DNA from: Xiphias gladius
Lineage: Eukaryota > Chordata > Actinopteri > Istiophoriformes > Xiphiidae
Reading direction: 5' to 3'
DNA length: 64,000 bases
NCBI RefSeq assembly: GCF_016859285.1
Contig: NC_053414.1
Span: 11,058,017-11,122,016, forward strand
Below, one piece after another: positions 19,395-30,000 of this stretch. The number at the start of each line of letters is the position of its first letter. The first letter of the stretch is position 1. Both the position numbers and the translations under genes were made by a program. The notes under the pieces were generated by a model, which saw only the letters and a list, made by a program, of their open reading frames with translations, was not told where the DNA came from and did no database searches.

Positions 19395-21419
19395 TTTAAC
19401 GGTTCGGAAACACGCGTCGTGCTGCTCTGTTGACAACTGCACCGGAAGCGGTTTGGTCCGTCATCAAACTATGTCCGGGTGTGTTGCGGGGCGAACAACA
19501 CCGTTCCTGTTTTCAATGCTTTACAAATTCAAGATCCTTAAACGTGTCACCTAAAAATATTCTTCAGGTTACAACTAACACATGCATCTGTAATAGTCAT
19601 TAGTGTGATTAGTAATGAACTATTAATGCCACTTTTAATATTAAAGAATCCGTGATGCTATTTTATCTGAGAACTTGAAGTGATCTGCAAGGAAGAGCGG
19701 GCGAAAGCTCCTAAATCAGGAATAGAGAGGCTCTTGGCTGCTAGAAAAAGTGTTTGCAAGCTGTGATATCTCTCGAAGAAGGGATACTAAGTGCTGTGAA
19801 ATGCCACAAATAGTGTTTATTTATTTTTTAACTTCATAAAATAAAAAGTAACATTGCATATACATTTAAAGAAACAGTAGTTATTACTGTCTAATTCTGA
19901 ATGGGCTGTATTTACTTCTTTTCACTTCAAAAATCAACAAAATATGTAATTTGGCCAAACTTTGCGTATTTTTGCTTTAGTAGCTTTACTGTGTGAGACT
20001 TTAACTATGAGATTTGGCTTGCCGAGGTGTTCTTAATGCCCTGGACATAGGATAAAGCTAAGAAAAAAGTCACTTTACTTTTCTGGTCTTTACACCGAGA
20101 ACTGACGGTGTGTTTGAACAACTGAATTACACTGCTGCAGGTTACTGCTTGATAGCTTGATATATTTTAGACACAAAAAGTAGTGTGTAAATTAATTCCA
20201 CTATTCTCCCTGTTGCGTAGAAGTCTGTTTCCATGCCGATATGTTTCCCCCCTACCCAAATGTGAACCAAGCCTAATCCCTAACTCCAAGCAGTTATCTT
20301 TTCTACACTGGGATTTTCGTGGGTCCCCTCCAGCTGATGACCCCTAGGGGGTGTTTTTATGAATGGCAAGTAAAAATACTAGTGTGTTTTTAAATAAATG
20401 GAGCAGTAAACAATTGATACCAAAATTAAAACCTCTAGTAAAAATTCTAATTAGGTGTACCGTACATGATGCATGATTGTGTGAACAAATCTTGTTAAAA
20501 ATGACACTAAGCTGTGACTTGAAGAGATTTATTAGAAAATGAGATGGCTACAATTTGACCAAAAGTGACACCACAAACAAATAAAGCACATAATTTAAAT
20601 AAAGCACGTGATTTATTTTAATGTCAGTTACGTTTGCATTGTTTGCAAAAAACTCGAGTCTTTCATTGACAAAACACACCAACTGAGTTCACTTTAGATA
20701 TACTGAAGAGACCTAAAGAGAGCTTCCATTCCCTTTTTCTGAAAATAAATATATAGTGTGTTATAATGTTATTGATTCACTTCATACTAAAGAGTAATAT
20801 TTGCACAGCAACACACTGTTTCGGAGAAGCATTGTAGAAGCATTTTTTGCATGTGATACCACTTATAAAAATATGCAAATTTAATTTATACATCAATTTT
20901 CCATCATTAGACAGTGTTTTACGAAACAGAAATGATGAAGGTGATGTGGTAAAAGGTAAGATGGAAAAATGATAATTAAACAGACAAAACTGAAAGAGGA
21001 TAAAACAGAACAAAAGATGAATGTGTCCACGTGTGCACTGAGATGACGGTAATGGTCAGCCTAGTTCGTAATGCTTCAGTGAGACCAGTTGAGACCAGTC
21101 ATGCTCCTCCAGCACTTCATGCTCCAAACGGTCACAAGATGAACCTTAGGGGCCATAAATGTTATTAATCGGAGAGAAGCAAAAAAAAAAGTTCTGATAA
21201 ACAACCAGATTTTTTTTTTTAATGAAATATTGGATTGTATTTCTTCAGTCCTCAAACCATCTGAGACCTTTTGAGGGAAAATCTGTCTTTGTTGGAACTA
21301 CTAACAATTAATAGACATCTGAAACATCGGATTTTTTTTTTTTGTAAAGATTGAGATCCCCTGGTGTAGTCTTTAACAATGCATTGTATATTATCATATT
21401 ATCATATGTTTCCTAATGT

Positions 21420-21600
21420 CAAATATTAATCTGTAAAGCAACTAGTAATTGCTCTGAAATAAATGTAAAAAGTGCAATATTTCCCTCTGAAATGTAAATG
21501 GAAAATACTCAAGTAAAGTACAAATACCTCAGTACTGTACCTTTAAAGGACAGTACTTGAGTAAATGTATTTAGTTATTTTTCCACCACTGGTGAAAAGA
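21420..21600. repeat. Copy of the CAGTGGTG... repeat, reverse
   Basis: CAGTACTTGAGTAAATGTAT and TTATTTTTCCACCACTGGTG form the end; ACTGTACCTTTAAAGGACAG is a palindromic interior. Between tma16 and tmem154. Confidence 0.5.
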
Positions 21601-22394
21601 ACGTCATTATCACGATCACATCGTGAGACTAAAACTAAGTTAAAAAACAAAACAAAGGCGATATTGTAAAATGTGCACACATAATATAATGTCGTCAGTC
21701 ATGCTCACAGTAATAAATGGAGTGTGTGTAAACTTCAACAGACTGACTCAGATCGTATGACTCAGTCGGATAAATAGTCACAGAATGAGATGGCTGCACT
21801 GTCGCACAAAAGGATTGTTCAACAGAGATTCTTCAGATTCTTCTTAATTTTGCTTTTTTTTTTTTAGGAGCCAAAACTCTTTAAGGCTACTCTCCCTAAA
21901 GTCGTCTTTTTAATTTGCTATGAGGTGATGAGATCTGAGGTTTTAAATTCATATAATCCTTTTGATTCCAAATGGCTCAGCGTGTTTAGAAAGTGTATGT
22001 AACTGGGGTGTTTTTTCTGTGTGAGGAGGTGAATCCTATGAGAAAAAGGTCTGTGATTTGACCATAAATGTATTAAAACCCTCTATTAACAAATTATTGA
22101 CATTCATGACTGCGGGATTGATGGCTTATTAGAAAGAGAGAACTCAGTGAGCATTTCTTATTGGATTAACAACAGTTACAACTGCACTATTATCAAACAG
22201 AAGTGATAAACACACGCCAGTGGTATTTTTCAACCTGGCAACCCAAAATTTGTTCTTAATAATGGCTCATAGCTCATTCATAAAGCATTAATAAATGATT
22301 TGTTAACTATTAAAAAAACTATTTACTACAACTTAGAATCCTTTTTATAAAGGCTGATTTACTAGAAAGTGTTATTTTTATACAAGCCAGCAAC

Positions 22395-23100
22395 ATGGCT
22401 CCATAGTCCCCAGATGATGTACCCTACGGGTTATGCTGGTCCCCAGATTATTCCTCTAGCGCCACCATGAGGCTGACATTAGCAGTTTTGTTTGAAATGT
22501 AAATCTGGGGATTTCCCGACCAGTGAGACACTGGACAGACTGGCCTGCTGCGTGGACGCCTCCTCCTATTCCATAGAAAGCCACAAGACATCATAGTTAC
22601 TGTACACACACAGATACACACATACTCTAGCACACATGCTCAATACAGACATGTCAGAATCTGAACATACGTGCACTCTTACCCCTCCAGACGCTGATCT
22701 ATACACCTGTATCCGTTAATATTCAGTTGTAAGACTCTAACATTGAATCTTCCAGATCCATCATTCTCCTCTATGACATATGTTGTAAGTGTTGTTTTCA
22801 TTTGTTTTCATTTGTTTTTCTTTCAGTCTTTTGCACTTTCTCGTGTTTTTGTATTTATTCTGTGCTTGTAAAAATGTCTCTACATGTGTTGGATTGATTG
22901 TCACAAAATCTGATACACACATTCATGTCCCTCCCACCAGGATGACTGGTAATTACTTTGGAGATCCCTGAATTTTTCACCTAGGACAAAAATGACATGA
23001 CTTGGTTTATGACCAAATACCTGCAAAACGGATGACACTCCAACCAGCCTCAGCTGCTCTCTGTGTTTGGTGAAAATCAGAAAATGTATCGGCATGTTAG
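22395..23100. repeat. Related degenerate repeat, interrupted
   Basis: Fragments of the 36-kb family: CCTCTAGCGCCACCATGAGG at 22453-22472 and ACTTTGGAGATCCCTGAATT at about 22955, separated by unrelated DNA. Upstream of tmem154. Confidence 0.45.
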
Positions 23101-23944
23101 CGCTGTCGTTGTGATGACGTTAGCACGCTGTTGTTGTAGACTCTCCAGTTTTAGATCTGTAGTGTCCCGGGTTACTTTACACTTTAGCCTGATTACTTGT
23201 CATGTAATAATCCCCACATGTTGCCCAGCTCTGTCTCTTCTGAGGAGTGGCCAACAGCTGTATTCAAAGGAAGAAGTGTATTATTAATTGTTCACTGATA
23301 CCATTTTTCCCGCATGAATAACAATCACAGTAAATAGGAATCACAAAGCCCAGCCATCCTGTTGAAACCTGTTAACAGCATGTCTCTGCTATCAGATGAA
23401 GAAAGGACTGTGCAGTCTTTTAAAGTAGGCCAACAGACTTCGCTCATAGATAATCATAAGAGCATGACCCTCAAATTCATGACCAGTATTTCCCCACAGA
23501 GAGTGACTTATGATCCTGCCTGAGCTGAGCATCAACACAGAGATTAACAAACAAATTTGCAGCCTTGGATTTATTTTAAGCAGCGGCTAACGGACATGTT
23601 GACAGTTTTCCCAACAGATACCGGAACAGCTGGCACGAACTGAGCTCCTACAAATTGTTTTTCCTTCCTCAGAGTTTGTTCAGCTTCCCCCACGCACTGT
23701 AGGGCTGCATACCTAACTGGCAGGAATGTGATTGTACTGCAGCGGAGGAGCCGTCAGACTTGTGGCTACAAGCACACAGTCGATTGCATCACATCCGAGT
23801 GAGTTATCTGTGTGAGTCTGAGGGTGTGTGCGGTTTTTTTTTTTCTTTTCTTTTCTTTTCTTTTCCTTCCATTTAACATGTTAAGTCAAATCAGGAAGTG
23901 TGATGCTGTGACAGTGAAGAGGGAAGCAGGCGCACAATGGCACT

Positions 23945-24035
23945 ATGTCTGCCTCTCCGCCTGGTAACATGAGAGGCCCCCGGGTGAAGACCCCTCTCCT
24001 GCTGCTGCTGCTGTTGACCTCTCTGGCTGGGACAG
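23945..24035 (+). CDS. tmem154: tmem154 exon 1: signal peptide
   Basis: 91 nt ending GACAG|gtagga (phase 1). It encodes MSASPPGNMRGPRVKTP, a seven-Leu run and TSLAGT. A pyrimidine-rich tract (23835-23870) lies upstream. The second ATG gives a more typical signal peptide length, so either start is possible. Confidence 0.8.
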
Positions 24036-27000
24036 GTAGGACTGGTAACATCGTTTTTTGGGGTTTTTTTTTTTTTGTTCTTTTGTTTTTTTTCACTCTC
24101 TGAATTACAATGTGACCCAGCAGCACTCTCGACTTTCCTGTCTCCTCACTGCTTTCTCTTTTGTCCTTTAGTCAGTTTTTCTGACTTTGTTACTGCGAGT
24201 TTAACTTTTTGACTGAAAGTAACGAGTGTTCCTTTGTTGATACTGTGGAATTTTTCTTACTTTTATAATGCAATGAGAAGCGTCAGACTGAGCAGATAGA
24301 TTCAACAGAACCGAAGTGCCAACCTTCCATTTTGGTTGTCAAAACTATGCCATGTTTGGAACCTGAATCCCTTTTAAGTTTCAAATTAAATTAATTTTAT
24401 AAAGCTAAGCAACCTTTTAAATTGTTACAGTTTACACTTTAATATATTACTACTTTACATTTAAAACAGGTCGTGGACTTTTCTCTTTTGCTTAAAAATC
24501 TACTATCTTCGTAACAAAGAGAAACATGACAAAGCTCTGTGGAGAAAAAATTACTCAACATGATGAATATCTCCACCTACTCCACTCTTTCCAAAACAAG
24601 AATTTCACAACGGTTTTGATTTTTGTAGCAGCCACTTGAAATCATGTATACGGAAGTCTTAAGTTCCTGTATGATCTGACTTACTGACGGTTACTCTCCT
24701 CCGCGGTACATGTTGTTTCAAAACCTGTCAAATGAAACCCCTTACAAAACCGCTGTCTTCTCCCACTTGTGTGTTTCACTTTTGCTGTAAATGTTTTTCT
24801 CTAAGTTTCACTATCCTTCACAACGATGTGACAGTGACCTTGTATAAATTAATGAGAGGTGTCGGTTTGCACATCCAGAGACCGAGGCACAAGAGGACGT
24901 CACCGGTGACCCAGACCCAGTTGATGATGATACAGAAATCCCAGGTGAGACGTGAATAATAAAATATATTCTAGAAATAATAATAATAATAATAATAATA
25001 ATGATAATAATACTACACTATGTGGCCAACAGTATGCAGACAGAGGTGTCTAAATGTGGGTCTGTTCATGTGTTGTGTTTTGAGTTAGACCTCTTAGTTC
25101 CAGTAGAAAAAAAAAAAAGTAATAATTTTCCCTTTTTTTCACCAGGTAAAAATCTCACTGAGGCTAAACATGTGTTTTAGGAGAGACGTGGTCAAGAGGG
25201 CACAGAGCAGCATAAAAAGCATAATAAATACAACACAGACAACAACCCAAGACAACTGTCACATGCTATGAGAGTATTTAAACTACATCCAGTTATGATG
25301 CCTTTTATGAGACTAAGCTTGATTAACTTTAGATGTTTGTACCTCTGTTCTCTGAAGGACACTACTTGTTCCTCATTCTGGTTAAAGTTGCTGTATAGGT
25401 GTATTTCTTTTATGCCTTTGAATCTACCGGGTCTTTACAACAACATCCCGTTCAAAGACTCGCCAGAGGAGTAGCAGCATATTACTGTGATGAGATGTTT
25501 AAATAGTCTGTTCTGGGTGTAATGTGTTTGGTAGTCCCGCGACTTTTGGCCATTTGGTGTATATTAAATGACACTCAGGAATATAACTTATTGTAAATAT
25601 TGTCATCATGATGATGTGCTACTCTCTCCGTTTGTAGAGTTGCTCTCAACAATTTCTGATGCTACATTATCCCCAGATCCTCTGGCCACAGAAGATCCAG
25701 GTAAATCCACAACAGTTTATATTCTATAATGGTCCATCTGCCCTTAGGAAGAGTATCTCACAAACAGTTTACAGTCCAGTTGTTTGCTTTTCTTTTTCTT
25801 TTCATTAATATTTTTATTAAACTGCTTTTTATAGCATGACAAAGGTAAAGAAGAGAATAAATGATAAAAAAAAAAAATGATGATAACAAATAAAAAATTC
25901 AATTCCATTAGAGACAGAGAGGAGGGTAATAATAACAGTAATACCAATAATAGTTTTTCAAGAGGGATCAGACATGTAGTCATGAATGATCTGGTGTTTG
26001 ATGTATTATGGTACTTTTTTGTATTGCTGTTTGTAAATTGTTTGTGTTTTGTGCTGTGCTGTATGTATTTTATAGTTGAGTTTTATATATACTAAAGGCC
26101 CATCTAGGAACGGACACTACAGCTAAGCATATGTTAGCTTTGGCTAACGTATGCTTGTCCCTATTGTTGAACTGTATCACGTTATATGGACAGGTGTTTC
26201 TTTTATTTTGTCCACCCCATCTATATCAACAAGGGTAGGCTAAATAACAGAAAACACCTCCCTGTATAAGGCAATACAGTTTCAACAGCACCACAAACTA
26301 CGCCCTCCAAAATGAACGTCCGGATGAATCAACACTTCTGAAACATTTCGATAAAAACTGAACATTATAATCTTCACGAAGAGAGGATTTATTCCAGGAC
26401 TGTTATATCAGACTGCACCAGTTTTAGTTATGTGAGCCTAATAAACTGCCAGCTGAGCGTATGAGGTCAGTCCCACAAACAATGAGCAAGAGAAAAAGTG
26501 CAATATGAAATTTATTTTAGATTTGGGTTCATTCTATTCTATGCCTGGCCTCTGGGGTGATACAAAGCCAATTTCTGATATTGTGAACTGCCTTTCCACA
26601 AGTGGGTTGTTCACATGTATATTTCCAGTCGGCTGAATCAGTTGTAGAACCCAAAATCGGCTTCCCACTTTCTTAAAATTTAATCTGCATTGTCTAGCTT
26701 AGTAATTCATAAGTTGTCATAGAAAACATTTCTGTAATAAATCTGATCCGTTTTGTGGACCTCAAAAGCAGCTCTGTAGGTGAAATAGCAAAGCCGCCTG
26801 CGAACAACTTTAACTTTGTACGTACGAAGCTCTGAATATCCAAAAAACTTGCTTCTAATGTGCAGGAAAGAGAGGATATTTTTGCCCTGTGCTGTATCTC
26901 CACTACACAGTTGTTAAGCATTTGATATCCTGATACCATTGGATGTCACTTCTTGGCACTGTGGGGAGACAGGGAAACAAAGCTCGCACATTAGTCAGTA

Positions 27001-30000
27001 CTCACTAAAACCTTTCGCTAAAATAATTTACTTATTTCCTCCCTTGTCGTTTCCAGGTGAACAGAACACACAAGAAGACCATAGCTCCGGACTGAGCTAC
27101 TTAACCTCCAGTCCTTGGGGTATGTCAGACCAACTGTGGCATAACTTACCAGTACAGTACCGATTTGTGTCTAGCTTTCCTACAAATATACAAGTCATTT
27201 TTAATAACTTTAATAATAATAATAATAATAACTTTCTTTATATAGCACCTTTCATACATAAAATGCAACACGAAGTGCTTTTACATTTGAATTATGAAAA
27301 CAAGAGCAAACAAATCCAGCAAGAACAAATAGATACAACAGCAAAATTAAAATACATTAGAACAAACAATTACAAATAACAGTTAAAAAAGGGGCAGGGG
27401 CAGGGCGTTCCACAGTTTTGGTGCATAATTCATAAAGGCAGCGTCTCCGCTTTGTTTCGTTGCGTACTTTGGGTACCCTCAGAAGGCCACCTTTGGAGGA
27501 TCTCAGGGCTTTTTCTGGTTGATAGGATGTTAAAAAAAATCAGAGATGTATGAAGGTGCCATCCCATTAGGAGCTTTGTAGGTAATTAAAAGGACCTTAA
27601 AATAAATTCTGAAAGAAACAGGGAGCCGGAGCAGTTCAGATAAAACAGGAGTGACGTGCTCTCTCTGATTGGTCTTAGTTAAATGTCTAGCTGCAGAGCT
27701 TCTGTATAAGTTGCAATGTCTTTATAGACTTTTTTGGGAGACCAGTAAAAAGTGCATTGCAGTAATCTAACCTACGAGTAATAAAAGGTTTGAAACCAGT
27801 TGAATTAAAATGTTATGATAAGTGTAAAATGCTGCATTCAACCAGTCAGGTTTGAGCCAGTATTGAGGTCTAAGATCATTTACTACTTTGACTAAGGCTG
27901 TTTCTGTGCTGTGATTGGAATTAAAACCAGATTTGAATTTCACTAGGATACTGTTTTCATTGAGGAAGGTATTAAGCTAAAAACTTTGTTCAAGAAGGGT
28001 AGGTTGGATATAGCCCTGTAATTACTGAGAGTAGTGTTATCTAGATTAGATTATGTTTAAGTAGAGGTTTCACTACATCAGTCTTAAAGGCAGTAGGAAA
28101 TATACCTGTTTTTAGTGACCAACTATCAAATACTTTCTTGAAGAATTTACTAGGTCCTGGGTCGAGAGCACATGTTGAGGAGCTGTACAGAGGTACCATT
28201 TTTCTGTGTTCTGATCGTGTAATATTACTAAAACATCTCAATTTCAGGGGGCTATTTTTGGGTGTAACAGGAAAGTTTTTTGCTGTATTATCAAAGCCCT
28301 TACAGAGGGGACTTTGTCTTTAAAAAAAAAAAAAGCCTGCAAATTACTCACATTTCACAGCAGACGCCTGACTGAGTGTACTCAAGGGGTTTGGATTTAG
28401 GAGTTTCTCGATGGTTGAAGACAGAACACGAGAGATTCCGTTACTCTCCTGAATACTTTTAGAGAAGTGGGTCCTTCTCTCACTTCGAACTGTTTTATGG
28501 TGGATTTTGTAGCTTAGTTGTGTCCTGAGATGATACCATTGGATTGGGGGGGGGGGTGGGTCCAAAGTCGGTGTGTGCTGTGCCAACACTCGTACACGTG
28601 GAGATGACTGGACCGCCTGCTGAATATTAGCCGACAGCATTTTGGTCACCCCACTTACTGGGATGAATATCTTCTCTTTTAAAGACAGAAACACGATCCC
28701 GGAACAAGTTAAACTCGTTGATCAGATCCATGTTGTGAGATCTGCATGTGGACTGGAGCCAGGTGTATACATACACTATTATTATACAGTATTAATCATT
28801 AGACAAAATGACAGGAGAATAAGAACGGTACCCTTGGCTGTAAAGATTGCCGTGTGATTTGAAGAGATATGGTTTTGCATTTTGATTCTGTAGAAATTTT
28901 GCAGAAATTCAGCAAGGTACATTTAGTAGGACAATCAGGACAATAGTTATAATTATTCAAGTGACAAATCACAAGCATATGAGTTAAGCCAAGCTGGGCC
29001 GATGATGACTGACCGATCATTTCTACTTTGCTTCTGCAGAGGTTTCACCATATACAGAGGACCCCAACACTATGGGTTCCACCATCACACCACTGGAGGT
29101 TGACCAGAATGTGGGTCTCATCATCATCCCGATCCTGGTGGTGCTGGTGGTCGTAATCATCGGCATGATAGTGTGCGGTATTTTCATCAACTGCAGGTGG
29201 AACAAAACAGTGAGAAATCAAGGTATGTCCATCACAAGAGGAAACACTTTAAAGGTTGAGTTCAACCAAGTCACAAAGAAACTCTAAACAAACCAAAAAA
29301 AAGAAAAAAGAAAACCCCAAACAAACAACAACAGAAACGAAAAAAACATTTTTGCACTTAACCCTGGTTCCAGTGAGCAATTTTTCAGCGGGGGTGAATG
29401 TTATTTTGATTTTGGATGCTCAAAGCACTCAAAACTCAGCAACAGCAAATATAATGGCACCTGTCCACAGCAAGATCTGTGGATTGTACTATCAAATGTC
29501 AAATTTTCTGTTATTGCCATAAAAATGTGGAATGACTATGTATCTCAGATCTTGACAAACAATTCTCTGTGTGGCTAGATACTACTAGGGTTAAATGGAA
29601 AAATATCTTTTTGTGTAATGTTGGGCAACTGATGATAAGTCACACTTCCTTCTTATAACATATTTAATTATATTAGAAAAAAACTCAGCTATTGACTCTT
29701 TGCCACTATCCATATTAAGTTACAGATGGACTGTATTCAGTTACTGTAATGCAATTTGCCATTTTAATAACGATGATTGAAGCATGTTCTCTTCTCATAG
29801 AGCTAAGAAAAGAAGATCCATATTTGGATGAATCCAGCACAGAGAAGGTGCCAATGTAAGTATTGAGAATTCAATTTAATAAAGTTTCTACAGACGCTGA
29901 TTTGAAAGACTGTTGCAAATCATTTAAAATATTTCATCTTCATTATATTTACAGCATCTTAACGCCCAATTCTTAGTAAAGGTTTACCCTCAATGTGTAA

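Larger units (their letters stand above)
19395..23944. other. Interval between tma16 and tmem154 start sites
   Basis: Head-to-head, 4.5 kb. The tma16 promoter side (19395-19500) has several CpGs. The remainder is AT-rich with repeats at 21420-21600 and 22395-23100 and a CT-rich tract at 23835-23870. No gene seen. Confidence 0.6.

Noticed and set aside
26939..27379. 146-codon plus-strand open frame as a separate gene
   Set aside because: It contains tmem154 exon 4 by chance extension; the rest is intron and an AAT repeat at the LINE tail. Only 27057-27119 is supported.
28344..28694. 116-codon minus-strand open frame
   Set aside because: No family match, passes through a G-run, and lies between the LINE remnant and tmem154 exon 5.
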